Origin: Ptiloglossa arizonensis
Lineage: Eukaryota > Arthropoda > Insecta > Hymenoptera > Colletidae
Direction: 5' to 3'
Assembly (NCBI RefSeq): GCF_051014685.1
Contig: NW_027479053.1
Coordinates: 1 to 64,000 of the forward strand
Length of the DNA: 64,000 nt
Shown here in pieces: positions 28,373-44,158 of this stretch. Both the position numbers and the translations under genes were made by a program. Position 1 is the stretch's first letter. The number at the start of each line of letters is the position of its first letter. The notes under the pieces were generated by a model, which was not told the DNA's origin, searched no databases, and was given only the letters and a program-made list of their open reading frames with translations.

Positions 28373-31300
28373 TACAACGTATACCGTATAACGTATAACG
28401 TATAACGTATAACGTATAACGTATAACGTATAACGTATAACGTATAACGTTTAACGTATAACGTATAACGTATAACGTATAACCTATAAAGTATAACGTA
28501 TAACGTATAACGTATAACGTATAACGTATAACGTATAACGTATAACGTATAACGTATAACCTATAACGTATAACGTATAACGTATAACGTAAAACGTATA
28601 ACGTATAACGTATAACGCATAACGTATAACGGATAACATATAACGTTTAACGTATAACGTATAACGTATAACGTATAACGTATAACGTATAACGTATAAC
28701 GTATAACGTATAACGTATAACGTATAACGTATAACGTATAACGTATAACGTATAACCTATAACGTATAACGTATAACGTATAACGTAAAACGTAGAACGT
28801 AAAACGTATAACGTATAACGTATAACGTATAACGTATAACGTATGACGTATAACGTATAACGTATAACGTATAACGTATAACGTATAACGTATAACGTAT
28901 AACGTACAACGTATACCGTATCACGTATAACGTATACCGTATAACGAATAACGTATAACGTATAACGTACAAGGTATAACGTGTAACGTATAGCGTATAA
29001 CGTATGACGTATAACGTATAACGTAAAACGTATAACGTATAACGTATAACGTATAACGTATAACGCATAACGTATAACGTATAACGTATAACGTATAACG
29101 TATAACGTATAACGTATAACGTATAACGTATAACGTATAACGTATAACGTATAACGTATAACGTATAACGTATAACGTATAACGTATAACGTATAACGTA
29201 TAACGTATAACCTATAACGTATAACGTATAACGTATAACGTATAACGTATAACGTATAACGTATAACGTATAACGTATAACGTATAACGAATAACGTATA
29301 ACGTATAACGTATAACGTATAACGTATAACGTATAACCTATAACGTATAACGTATAACGTATAAGGTATAACGTATAACGTATAACGTATAACGTATAAC
29401 GTATAACGTACAACGTATACCGTATCACGTATAACGTATACCGTATAACGAATAACGTATAACGTATAACGTATAAGGTATAACGTGTAACGTATAGCGT
29501 ATAACGTATAACGTATAACGTATAACGTAAAACGTATAACGTATAACGTATAACGTATAACGCATAACGTATAACGTATAACGTATAGCGTATAACGTAT
29601 AACGTATAACGTATAACGTATAACGTATAACGTATAACGTATAACGTATAACCTATAACGTATAACGTATAACGTATAACGTATAACCTATAACGTATAA
29701 CGTATAACGTATAACGTATAACGTATAACGAGTAACGTATAACGTAAAACGTATAACGTATAACGTATAACGCATAACGTATAACGTATAACGTATAACG
29801 TATGACGTATAACGTATAACGTATAACGTATAACGTATAACGTATAACCTATCACGTATAACGTATAACGTATATCGTAAAACGTATAACGTGTAACGTA
29901 TAACGTATAACGTGTAACGTATAACGTGTAACGTATAACGTATAACGTATAACTTATAGCGTATAACGTATAACGTATACCGTATAACGTATAACGTATA
30001 ACGTATAACGTATAACGTATAACGTATAACGTATAACGTATAACGTATAACGTATAACGTATAACGTATAACGTATAACGTATAACGTTTAACGTATAAC
30101 GTATAACGTATAACGTATAACATATAAAGTATAACGTATAACGTATAACGTATAACGTATAACGTATAACGTATAACGTATAACGTATAACGTATAACGT
30201 ATACCGTATAACGTATAACGTATAACGTATAACGTATAACGTATAACGTAAAACGTATAACGTATAACGTATAACGCATAACGTATAACGTATAACGTAT
30301 AACGTATGACATATAACGTATAACGTATAACGTATAACGTATAACGTATAACGTATCACGTATAACGTATAACGTATATCGTAAAACGTATAACGTGTAA
30401 CGTATAACGTATAACGTGTAACGTATAACGGGTAAAGTATAAAGTATAACGTATAACGTATAACGTATAACGTATAACGTATAACGTATAACGTATAACG
30501 TATAACGTATAACGTATAACGTATAACCTATAACGTATAACGTATAACGTATAACGTAAAACGTAGAACGTAAAACGTATAACGTATAACGTATAACGTA
30601 TAACGTATAACGTATAACGTATAACGTATAACGTATAACGTATAACGTATAACGTATAACGTATAACGTATAACGTACAACGTATACCGTATCACGTATA
30701 ACGTATACCGTATAACGAATAACGTATAACGTATAACGTACAAGGTATAACGTGTAACGTATAGCGTATAACGTATGACGTATAACGTATAACGTAAAAC
30801 GTATAACGTATAACGTATAACGTATAACGTATAACGCATAACGTATAACGTATAACGTATAACGTATAACGTATAACGTATAACGTATAACGTATAACGT
30901 ATAACGTATAACGTATAACGTATAACGTATAACGTATAACGTATAACGTATAACGTATAACGTATAACGTATAACGTATAACGTATAACCTATAACGTAT
31001 AACGTATAACGTATAACGTATAACGTATAACGTATAACGTATAGCGTATAACGTATAACGAATAACGTATAACGTATAACGTATAACGTATAACGTATAA
31101 CGTATAACCTATAACGTATAACGTATAACGTATAACGTATAACGTATAACGTATAACGTATAACGTATAACGTATAACGTATAACGTATAACGTATAACG
31201 TATAACGTACAACGTATACCGTATCACGTATAACGTATACCGTATAACGAATAACGTATAACGTATAACGTATAAGGTATAACGTGTAACGTATAGCGTA

Positions 31301-31459
31301 TAACGTATAACGTATAACGTATAACGTAAAACGTATAACGTATAACGTATAACGTACAACGTATAACGTATAACGTATAACGTATAACGTATAACGTATA
31401 ACGTATAACGTATAACGTATAACGTATAACGTATAACGTATAACCTATAACGTATAACG
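28373..31459 (+). repeat. 3,087-bp HOR, copy 1
   Basis: The copy begins at a truncated A word (T3C then A5C). Anchors matched 3,087 bp downstream are: the G7C-C6A pair at about 28483 and 31570; a rare AGTAACG unit at 29731 and 32818; a rare GGTAAAG unit at 30431 and 33518; and a T3G unit at 30564 and 33651. 3,087 is 441 heptamers. Towards the right end the offset shrinks by multiples of 7 (A words at 30676 and 33749 are 3,073 apart), which shows later unit loss. Full A words lie at 28905, 29409, 30676 and 31208. Confidence 0.85.
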
Positions 31460-34450
31460 TACAACGTATACCGTATAACGTATAACGTATAACGTATAAC
31501 GTATAACGTATAACGTATAACGTATAACGTATAACGTTTAACGTATAACGTATAACGTATAACGTATAACCTATAAAGTATAACGTATAACGTATAACGT
31601 ATAACGTATAACGTATAACGTATAACGTATAACGTATAACGTATAACCTATAACGTATAACGTATAACGTATAACGTAAAACGTATAACGTATAACGTAT
31701 AACGCATAACGTATAACGTATAACATATAACGTTTAACGTATAACGTATAACGTATAACGTATAACGTATAACGTATAACGTATAACGTATAACGTATAA
31801 CGTATAACGTATAACGTATAACGTATAACGTATAACGTATAACGTATAACCTATAACGTATAACGTATAACGTATAACGTAAAACGTAGAACGTAAAACG
31901 TATAACGTATAACGTATAACGTATAACGTATAACGTATAACGTATAACGTATAACGTATAACGTATAACGTATAACGTATAACGTATAACGTACAACGTA
32001 TACCGTATCACGTATAACGTATACCGTATAACGAATAACGTATAACGTATAACGTACAAGGTATAACGTGTAACGTATAGCGTATAACGTATGACGTATA
32101 ACGTATAACGTAAAACGTATAACGTATAACGTATAACGTATAACGTATAACGCATAACGTATAACGTATAACGTATAACGTATAACGTATAACGTATAAC
32201 GTATAACGTATAACGTATAACGTATAACGTATAACGTATAACGTATAACGTATAACGTATAACGTATAACGTATAACGTATAACGTATAACGTATAACCT
32301 ATAACGTATAACGTATAACGTATAACGTATAACGTATAACGTATAACGTATAACGTATAACGTATAACGTATAACGAATAACGTATAACGTATAACGTAT
32401 AACGTATAACGTATAACGTATAACCTATAACGTATAACGTATAACGTATAAGGTATAACGTATAACGTAAAACGTATAACGTATAACGTATAACGTACAA
32501 CGTATACCGTATCACGTATAACGTATACCGTATAACGAATAACGTATAACGTATAACGTATAAGGTATAACGTGTAACGTATAGCGTATAACGTATAACG
32601 TATAACGTATAACGTAAAACGTATAACGTATAACGTATAACGTATAACGCATAACGTATAACGTATAACGTATAGCGTATAACGTATAACGTATAACGTA
32701 TAACGTATAACGTATAACGTATAACGTATAACGTATAACCTATAACGTATAACGTATAACGTATAACGTATAACCTATAACGTATAACGTATAACGTATA
32801 ACGTATAACGTATAACGAGTAACGTATAACGTAAAACGTATAACGTATAACGTATAACGCATAACGTATAACGTATAACGTATAACGTATGACGTATAAC
32901 GTATAACGTATAACGTATAACGTATAACGTATAACCTATCACGTATAACGTATAACGTATATCGTAAAACGTATAACGTGTAACGTATAACGTATAACGT
33001 GTAACGTATAACGTGTAACGTATAACGTATAACGTATAACTTATAGCGTATAACGTATAACGTATACCGTATAACGTATAACGTATAACGTATAACGTAT
33101 AACGTATAACGTATAACGTATAACGTATAACGTATAACGTATAACGTATAACGTATAACGTATAACGTATAACGTTTAACGTATAAGGTATAACGTATAA
33201 CGTATAACGTATAAAGTATAACGTATAACGTATAACGTATAACGTATAACGTATAACGTATAACGTATAACGTATAACGTATAACGTATACCGTATAACG
33301 TATAACGTATAACGTATAACGTATAACGTATAACGTAAAACGTATAACGTATAACGTATAACGCATAACGTATAACGTATAACGTATAACGTATGACATA
33401 TAACGTATAACGTATAACGTATAACGTATAACGTATAACGTATCACGTATAACGTATAACGTATATCGTAAAACGTATAACGTGTAACGTATAACGTATA
33501 ACGTGTAACGTATAACGGGTAAAGTATAAAGTATAACGTATAACGTATAACGTATAACGTATAACGTATAACGTATAACGTATAACGTATAACGTATAAC
33601 GTATAACGTATAACCTATAACGTATAACGTATAACGTATAACGTAAAACGTAGAACGTAAAACGTATAACGTATAACGTAGAACGTATAACGTATAACGT
33701 ATAACGTATAACGTATAACGTATAACGTATAACGTATAACGTATAACGTACAACGTATACCGTATCACGTATAACGTATACCGTATAACGAATAACGTAT
33801 AACGTATAACGTACAAGGTATAACGTGTAACGTATAGCGTATAACGTATGACGTATAACGTATAACGTAAAACGTATAACGTATAACGTATAACGTATAA
33901 CGTATAACGCATAACGTATAACGTATAACGTATAACGTATAACGTATAACGTATAACGTATAACGTATAACGTATAACGTATAACGTATAACGTATAACG
34001 TATAACGTATAACGTATAACGTATAACGTATAACGTATAACGTATAACGTATAACGTATAACGTATAACCTATAACCTATAACGTATAACGTATAACGTA
34101 TAACGTATAACGTATAACGTATAGCGTATAACGTATAACGAATAACGTATAACGTATAACGTATAACGTATAACGTATAACGTATAACCTATAACGTATA
34201 ACGTATAACGTATAACGTATAACGTATAACGTATAACGTATAACGTATAACGTATAACGTACAACGTATACCGTATCACGTATAACGTATACCGTATAAC
34301 GAATAACGTATAACGTATAACGTATAAGGTATAACGTGTAACGTATAGCGTATAACGTATAACGTATAACGTATAACGTAAAACGTATAACGTATAACGT
34401 ATAACGTATAACGCATAACGTATAACGTATAACGTATAACGTATAACGTA
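31460..34450 (+). repeat. 3,087-bp HOR, copy 2
   Basis: This copy has the same ordered anchors as copy 1. It differs by a few substitutions, for example an extra T3G unit at about 33679, and by loss of two heptamers between the T3G anchor at 33651 and the following A word at 33749. Full A words are at 31992, 32496, 33749 and 34260. The right end is not sharp; about 34,450 is where units of the C6A-T1A type begin. Confidence 0.8.
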
Positions 34451-34455
34451 TAACG

Positions 34456-36100
34456 TATAAAGAATAACGTATAACGTATAACGTATAAAGAATAACGTAT
34501 AACCTATAACGTATAACGTATAACGTATAACGTATAACGTATAACGTATAACGTATAGCGTATAACGTATAACGAATAACGTATAACGTATAACGTATAA
34601 CGTATAACGTATAACGTATAACCTATAACGTATAACGTATAACGTATAACGTATAACGTATAACGTATAACGTATAACGTATAACGTATAACGTATAACG
34701 TATAACGTATAACGTATAACGTATAACGTATAACGTATAACGTATAACGTATAAAGAATAACGTATAACGTATAACGTATAACGTATAACGTATAACGTA
34801 TAAAGAATAACGTATAACGTATAACGTATAACGTATAACGTATAACCTATAACGTATAACGTATAACGTATAACGTATAACGTATAACGTATAACGTATA
34901 GCGTATAACGTATAACGAATAACGTATAACGTATAACGTATAACGTATAGCGTATAACGTATAACGAATAACGTATAACGTATAACGTATAACGTATAAC
35001 GTATAACGTATAACCTATAACGTATAACGTATAACGTATAACGTATAACGTATAACGTATAACGTATAACGTATAACGTATAACGTATAACGTATAACGT
35101 ATAACGTATAACGTATAACGTATAACGTATAACGTATAACGTATAAAGAATAACGTATAACGTATAACGTATAACGTATAACGTATAACGTATAAAGAAT
35201 AACGTATAACCTATAACGTATAACGTATAACGTATAACGTATAACGTATAACGTATAACGTACAACGTATACCGTATCACGTATAACGTATACCGTATAA
35301 CGAATAACGTATAACGTATAACGTATAAGGTATAACGTGTAACGTATAGCGTATAACGTATAACGTATAACGTATAACGTAAAACGTATAACGTATAACG
35401 TATAACGTATAACGCATAACGTATAACGTATAACGTATAACGTATAACGTATAACGTATAAAGAATAACGTATAACGTATAACGTATAACGTATAACGTA
35501 TAACGTATAAAGAATAACGTATAACGTATAACGTATAACGTATAACGTATAACCTATAACGTATAACGTATAACGTATAACGTATAACGTATAACGTATA
35601 ACGTATAGCGTATAACGTATAACGAATAACGTATAACGTATAACGTATAACGTATAACGTATAACGTATAACGTATAACCTATAACGTATAACGTATAAC
35701 GTATAACGTATAACGTATAACGTATAACGTATAACGTATAACGTATAACGTATAACGTATAACGTATAACCTATAACGTATAACGTATAACGTATAACGT
35801 ATAACGTATAGCGTATAACGTATAACGAATAACGTATAACGTATAACGTATAACGTATAACGTATAACGTATAACCTATAACGTATAACGTATAACGTAT
35901 AACGTATAACGTATAACGTATAACGTATAACGTATAACGTATAACGTACAACGTATACCGTATCACGTATAACGTATACCGTATAACGAATAACGTATAA
36001 CGTATAACGTATAAGGTATAACGTGTAACGTATAGCGTATAACGTATAACGTATAACGTATAACGTAAAACGTATAACGTATAACGTATATCGTAAAACG
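34456..36100 (+). repeat. C6A/T1A-rich zone with a 392-bp internal duplication
   Basis: TATAAAG followed by AATAACG occurs in pairs 49 bp apart at 34750/34799, 35142/35191 and 35457/35506, and 28 bp apart at 34456/34484. An A5G unit (34554 and 34946), a G7C unit (34617 and 35009) and the C6A pair (34750 and 35142) all repeat at exactly 392 bp (56 heptamers). This supports a local duplication of about 34,554-34,820 into about 34,946-35,200. A words are at 35261 and 35947. Confidence 0.65.
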
Positions 36101-37283
36101 TATAACGTATTACGTATAAAGAATAACGTATAACGTATAACGTATAAAGAATAACGTATAACGTATAACGTATAAAGAATAACGTATAACGTATAACGTA
36201 TAACGTATAACGAATAACGTAGAACGTATAACGCATAACGTATAATGTATAACGTGTAACGAAGAACGTATAACGAATAACGTATAACGTATATCGTATA
36301 ACGCATAAAGAATAACCTATAACGTATATCCTATGACGTATAACGTATAACGTATAACGTATAACGTGTATCGTATAACGTATAACGTATAACGTATAAC
36401 GTATAACGTATAACGTATGACGTATAACGTATAACGTATAACGTATAACGTATAACGTATAACGTATAACGTATAACGTATAACGTATAACGTATACCGT
36501 ATAATGTATAACGTATAACGTATAACGTATATCGTAAAACGTATAACGTGTAACGTATAACGTATAACGTGTAACGTATAACGTGTAACGTATAAAGTAT
36601 AACGTATAACTTATAGTGTATAACGTATAACGTATACCGTATAACGTATAACGTATAACGTATAACGTATAACGTATAACGTATAACGTATAACGTATAA
36701 CGTATAACGTATAACGTATAACGTATAACGTATAACGTATAACGTATAACGTATAACGTATAACGTATAACGTATAACGTTTAACGTATAACGTATAACG
36801 TATAACGTATAACGTATAAAGTATAACGTACAACGTATAACGTATAACGTATAACGTATAACGTATAACGTATAACGTATACCGTATAACGTATAACGTA
36901 TAACGTATAACGTATAACGTATAACGTATAACGTATAACGCATAACGTATAACCTATGACGTATAACGTATAACGTATAACGTATAACGTATAACGTATA
37001 ACGTATAACGTATAACGTATAACGTATAACGTATAACGTATTACGTATAACGTACAACGTATACCGTATCACGTATAACGTATACCGTATAACGAATAAC
37101 GTATAACGTATAACGTATAAGGTATAACGTGTAACGTATAGCGTATAACGTATAACGTATAACGTATAACGTATAACGTATAACGTATAACGTATGACGT
37201 ATAACGTATAACGTATAACGTATAACGTATAACGTATAACGTATAACGTATAACGTATAACGTATAACGTATAACGTATAACG

Positions 37284-37763
37284 TATGACGTAGAACGTAC
37301 AACGTATTTATAACGTATATCGTAAAACGTATAACGTATAACGTATAACGTATAACGAATAACGTAAAACGTATAACGCATAACGTATAACGTATAACGT
37401 GTAACGAAGAACGTATAACGAATAACGTATAACGTATTTCGTATAACGTATAATGTATAACGTATAACGTATAAGGTATAACGTATAACGTATAACGTAT
37501 AACGTATAACGTATAACGTATAACGTATAACGTATAACGTATATCGTAAAACGTATAACGTATTACGTATAAAGAATAACGTATAACGTATAACGTATAA
37601 AGAATAACGTATAACGTATAACGTATAAAGAATAACGTATAACGTATAACGTATAACGTATAACGAATAACGTAGAACGTATAACGCATAACGTATAATG
37701 TATAACGTGTAACGAAGAACGTATAACGAATAACGTATAACGTATATCGTATAACGCATAAAG
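37284..37763 (+). repeat. Word B with alternative ending, copy at 37.3 kb
   Basis: TTT at 37307-37309. The word is normal up to the second AAGAACG and A5T, but then ends in T1C+C6A (CATAAAG) followed by AATAACC. In domain I that ending follows the AATACCG mark rather than B. The same junction occurs at 36,303 and 38,426, so it spread with the B word in domain IV. Confidence 0.72.
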
Positions 37764-37945
37764 AATAACCTATAACGTATATCCTATGACGTATAACGTA
37801 TAACGTATAACGTATAACGTGTATCGTATAACGTATAACGTATAACGTATAACGTATAACGTATAACGTATAACGTATAACGTATAACGTATAACGTATA
37901 ACGTATAACGTATAACGTATAACGTATAACATATAACGTATAACG

Positions 37946-38432
37946 TATGACGTAGAACGTACAACGTATTTATAACGTATATCGTAAAACGTATAACGTA
38001 TAACGTATAACGTATAACGAATAACGTAAAACGTATAACGCATAACGTATAACGTATAACGTGTAACGAAGAACGTATAACGAATAACGTATAACGTATT
38101 TCGTATAACGTATAATGTATAACGTATAACGTATAAGGTATAACGTATAACGTATAACGTGTAACGTATAACGTATAACGTATAACGTATAACGTATAAC
38201 GTATAACGTATATCGTAAAACGTATAACGTATTACGTATAAAGAATAACGTATAACGTATAACGTATAAAGAATAACGTATAACGTATAACGTATAAAGA
38301 ATAACCTATAACGTATAACGTATAACGTATAACGAATAACGTAGAACGTATAACGCATAACGTATAATGTATAACGTGTAACGAAGAACGTATAACGAAT
38401 AACGTATAACGTATATCGTATAACGCATAAAG
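37946..38432 (+). repeat. Word B with alternative ending, copy at 37.9 kb
   Basis: TTT at 37969-37971, 662 bp after the previous copy. It has the same CATAAAG ending as its neighbour. A private A2G unit lies at about 38160 and a G7C at about 38305. Confidence 0.72.
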
Positions 38433-38985
38433 AATAACCTATAACGTATATCCTATGACGTATAACGTATAACGTATAACGTATAACGTGTATCGTATAA
38501 CGTATAACGTATAACGTATAACGTATAACGTATAACGTATGACGTATAACGTATAACGTATAACGTATAACGTATAACGTATAACGTATAACGTATAACG
38601 TATAACGTATAACGTATACCGTATAATGTATAACGTATAACGTATAACGTATAACGTATAACGTATAACGTATAACGTATAACGTATAACGTATAACGTA
38701 TTACGTGTAACGTATAACGTATAACGTATAACGTATAACGAATAACGTATAACGTAAAACGTATAACGTATAACGTATAACGTATAACCTATGACGTATA
38801 ACGTATAACGTATAACGTATAACGTATAACGTATAACGTATAACCTATAACGTATAACGTATAACGTATAACGAATAACGTAAAACGTCTAACGCATAAC
38901 GTATAACGTATAACGTGTAATGAAGAACGTATAACAAATAACGTATAACGTATATCGTATAACGTATAACGCATAACGTATAACG

Positions 38986-39004
38986 TATAAGCTACTATAT
39001 ATCG
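38986..39004 (+). repeat. Landmark L+TACTA, copy 6
   Basis: Same word in domain IV, 891 bp after the TATTTCG mark of the B word at 37,946. The AAGAACG upstream is preceded by ATG (C6G and C6T type changes at about 38920) and followed by a private CAAATAACG stretch, shared with copy 7. Confidence 0.83.
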
Positions 39005-39613
39005 TATAACGTATAACGTATAACGTATAACGTATAACGTATATCGTATAACGTATAACGTATAACGTATTACGTATAACGTATAACGTATAACGAATAA
39101 CGTATAACGTAAAACGTATAACGTATAACGTATAACGTATAACCTATGACGTATAACGTATAACGTATAACGTATAACGTATAACGTAAAACGTATAACG
39201 TATAGCGTATAACGTATAACGTATAACGTATAACGTATAACGTATAACGTATAACGTATAACGTATAACCTATAACGTATAACGTATAACGTATAACGTA
39301 TAACGTATAACGTATAACGTATAACGTATAACGTATAACGTATAACGTATAACGTATAACGTATAACGTACAACGTATACCGTATCACGTATAACGTATA
39401 CCGTATAACGACTAACGTATAACGTATAACGTATAAGGTATAACGTGTAACGTATAGCGTATAACGTATAACGTATAACGTATAACGTAAAACGTATAAC
39501 GTATAACGTATAACGTACAACGTATAACGTATATCGTATAACGTATAACGTATAACGTATAACGTATAACGTATAACGTACAACGTATAACGTATAACCT
39601 ATAACGTATAACG

Positions 39614-41600
39614 TACAACGTATACCGTATAACGTATAACGTATAACGTATAACGTATAACGTATAACGTATAACGTATAACGTATAACGTATAACGTAT
39701 AACGTTTAACGTATAACGTATAACGTATAACGTATAACCTATAAAGTATAACGTATAACGTATAACGTATAACGTATAACGTATAACGTATAACGTATAA
39801 CGTATAACCTATAACGTATAACGTATAACGTATAACGTAAAACGTATAACGTATAACGTATAACGCATAACGTATAACGTATAACATATAACGTTTAACG
39901 TATAACGTATAACGTATAACGTATAACGTATAACGTATAACGTATAACGTATAACGTATAACGTATAACGTATAACGTATAACGTATAACGTATAACCTA
40001 TAACGTATAACGTATAACGTATAACGTAAAACGTAGAACGTAAAACGTATAACGTATAACGTATAACGTATAACGTATAACGTATAACGTATAACGTATA
40101 ACGTATAACGTATAACGTATAACGTATAACGTATAACGTACAACGTATACCGTATCACGTATAACGTATACCGTATAACGAATAACGTATAACGTATAAC
40201 GTACAAGGTATAACGTGTAACGTATAGCGTATAACGTATGACGTATAACGTATAACGTAAAACGTATAACGTATAACGTATAACGTATAACGTATAACGC
40301 ATAACGTATAACGTATAACGTATAACGTATAACGTATAACGTATAACGTATAACGTATAACGTATAACGTATAACGTATAACGTATAACGTATAACGTAT
40401 AACGTATAACGTATAACGTATAACGTATAACGTATAACGTATAACCTATAACGTATAACGTATAACGTATAACGTATAACGTATAACGTATAACGTATAA
40501 CGTATAACGTATAACGAATAACGTATAACGTATAACGTATAACGTATAACGTATAACGTATAACCTATAACGTATAACGTATAACGTATAACGTATGACG
40601 TATAACGTATAACGTATAACGTATAATGTATAACGTACAACGTATACCGTATCACGTATAACGTATACCGTATAACGAATAACGTATAACGTATAACGTA
40701 TAAGGTATAACGTGTAACGTATAGCGTATAACGTATAACGTATAACGTATAACGTAAAACGTATAACGTATAACGTATAACGTATAACGCATAACGTATA
40801 ACGTATAACGTATAGCGTATAACGTATAACGTATAACGTATAACGTATAACGTATAACGTATAACGTATAACGTATAACGTATAACGTATAACGTATAAC
40901 GTATAACGTATAACCTATAACGTATAACGTATAACGTATAACGTATAACGTATAACGTGTAACGTATAACGTAAAACGTATAACGTATAACGTATAACGC
41001 ATAACGTATAACGCATAACGTATAACGTATGACGTATAACGTATAACGTATAACGTATAACGTATAACGTATAACGTATAACCTATCACGTATAACGTAT
41101 AACGTATATCGTAAAACGTATAACGTGTAACGTATAACGTATAACGTGTAACGTATAACGTGTAACGTATAACGTATAACGTATAACTTATAGCGTATAA
41201 CGTATAACGTATACCGTATAACGTATAACGTATAACATATAACGTATAACGTATAACGTATAACGTATAACGTATAACGTATAACGTATAACGTATAACG
41301 TATAACGTATAACGTTTAACGTATAACGTATAACGTATAACGTATAACGTATAAAGTATAACGTATAACGTATAACGAATAACGTATAACGTATAACGTA
41401 TAACGTATAACGTATAACGTATAACGTATACCGTATAACGTATAACGTATAACGTATAACGTATAACGTATAACGTAAAACGTATAACGTATAACGTATA
41501 ACGCATAACGTATAACGTATAACGTATAACGTATGACATATAACGTATAACGTATAACGTATAACGTATAACGTATAACGTATCACGTATAACGTATAAC
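39614..41600 (+). repeat. Partial third copy of the 3,087-bp HOR inside domain IV
   Basis: It starts with the truncated A word (39614), then the G7C-C6A pair (39738), the T3G-T3A doublet (40034), a full A word with a T3C+C6G unit (40139) and another A word (40636), in the same order as copies 1 and 2. At the place where those copies have the rare AGTAACG unit this one has TGTAACG, so it belongs to a sister lineage. It is about 8.15 kb from copy 2. Confidence 0.65.
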
Positions 41601-42371
41601 GTATAACGTATATCGTAAAACGTATAACGTGTAACGTATAACGTATAACGTGTAACGTATAACGTGTAACGTATAAAGTATAACGTATAACTTATAGCGT
41701 ATAACGTATAACGTATACCGTATAACGTATAACGTATAACGTATAACGTATAACGTATAACGTATAACGTATAACGTATAACGTATAACGTATGACGTAT
41801 AACGTATAACGTATAACGTATAACGTTAAACGTATAACGTATAACGTTTAACGTATAACGTATAACGTATAACGTATAACGTATAAAGTATAACGTACAA
41901 CGTATAACGTATAACGTATAACGTATAACGTATAACGTATAACGTATAACGTATACCGTATAACGTATAACGTATAACGTATAACGTATAACGTATAACG
42001 TATAACGTATAACGTATAACGCATAACGTATAACCTATGACGTATAACGTATAACGTATAACGTATAACGTATAACGTATAACGTATAACGTATAACGTA
42101 TAACGTATAACGTATAACGTATAACGTATTACGTATAACGTACAACGTATACCGTATCACGTATAACGTATACCGTATAACGAATAACGTATAACGTATA
42201 ACGTATAAGGTATAACGTGTAACGTATAGCGTATAACGTATAACGTATAACGTATAACGTATAACGTATAACGTATAACGTATGACGTATAACGTATAAC
42301 GTATAACGTATAACGTATAACGTATAACGTATAACGTATAACGTATAACGTATAACGTATAACGTATAACG

Positions 42372-42914
42372 TATGACGTAGAACGTACAACGTATTTATA
42401 ACGTATATCGTAAAACGTATAACGTATAACGTATAACGTATAACGAATAACGTAAAACGTATAACGCATAACGTATAACGTATAACGTGTAACGAAGAAC
42501 GTATAACGAATAACGTATAACGTATTTCGTATAACGTATAATGTATAACGTATAACGTATAAGGTATAACGTATAACGTATAACGTATAACGTATAACGT
42601 ATAACGTATAACGTATAACGTATAACGTATAACGTATAACGTATAACGTATATCGTAAAACGTATAACGTATTACGTATAAAGAATAACGTATAACGTAT
42701 AACGTATAAAGAATAACGTATAACGTATAACGTATAAAGAATAACGTATAACGTATAACGTATAACGTATAACGAATAACGTAGAACGTATAACGCATAA
42801 CGTATAATGTATAACGTGTAACGAAGAACGTATAACGAATAACGTATAACGTATATCGTATAACGTATAACGTATAACGTATAACGTATAACGTATATCG
42901 TAAAACGCATAACG
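42372..42914 (+). repeat. Word B, copy at 42.4 kb (543 bp)
   Basis: Complete B word with the domain I style ending, TTT at 42395-42397. The two C6T units lie at 42537 and 42803, 266 bp apart. This copy is the best reference for the deleted B word at 46964. Confidence 0.8.
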
Positions 42915-44139
42915 TATAACGTATAACGTATAACGTATAACGTATAACGTATAACGTATAACGTATAACGTATAACGTATAACGTATAACGTATAACGTA
43001 TAACGTATAACGTATAACGTATACCGTATAACGTATAACGTATAACGTATAACGTATAACGTATAACGTATAACGTATAACGTATAACGTATAACGTATA
43101 ACGTATAACGTATAACGTATGCCGTATAACGTATAACGTATAACGTATAACGTATAACGTATAACGAATAACGTAGAACGTATAACGCATAACGTATAAT
43201 GTATAACGTGTAACGAAGAACGTATAACGAATAACGTATAACGTATATCGTATAACGTATAACGTATAACGTATAACGTATAACGTATATCGTAAAACGC
43301 ATAACGTATAACGTATAACGTATAACGTATAACGTATAACGTATAACGTATAACGTATAACGTATAACGTATAACGTATAACGTATAACGTATAACGTAT
43401 AACGTATAACGTATAACGTATAACGTATAACGTATAACGTATGCCGTATAACGTATAACGTGTAACGTATAACGTATAACGTATAACGAATAACGTAAAA
43501 CGTATAACGTATAACGTATATCGAATACCGTATAACATATAACGTATAACGTATAACGTATAACGTATAACGTATAACGCATAAAGAATAACCTATAACG
43601 TATATCCTATGACGTATAACGTATAACGTATAACGTATAACGTGTATCGTATAACGTATAACGTATAACGTATAACGTATAACGTATAACGTATAACGTA
43701 TGACGTATAACGTATAACGTATAACGTATAACGTATAACGTATAACGTATAACGTATAACGTATAACGTATACCGTATAATGTATAACGTATAACGTATA
43801 ACGTATAACGTATAACGTATAACGTATAACGTATAACGTATAACGTATAACGTATTACGTGTAACGTATAACGTATAACGTATAACGTATAACGAATAAC
43901 GTATAACGTAAAACGTATAACGTATAACGTATAACGTATAACCTATGACGTATAACGTATAACGTATAACGTATAACGTATAACGTATAACGTATAACCT
44001 ATAACGTATAACGTATAACGTATAACGAATAACGTAAAACGTCTAACGCATAACGTATAACGTATAACGTGTAACGAAGAACGTATAACAAATAACGTAT
44101 AACGTATATCGTATAACGTATAACGCATAACGTATAACG

Positions 44140-44158
44140 TATAAGCTACTATATATCG
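44140..44158 (+). repeat. Landmark L+TACTA, copy 7
   Basis: Same word, 5,154 bp after copy 6. Both have a G7A unit just before an AATAACG about 50 bp upstream, which domain I copies lack, so copies 6 and 7 form a sub-lineage. Confidence 0.83.
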
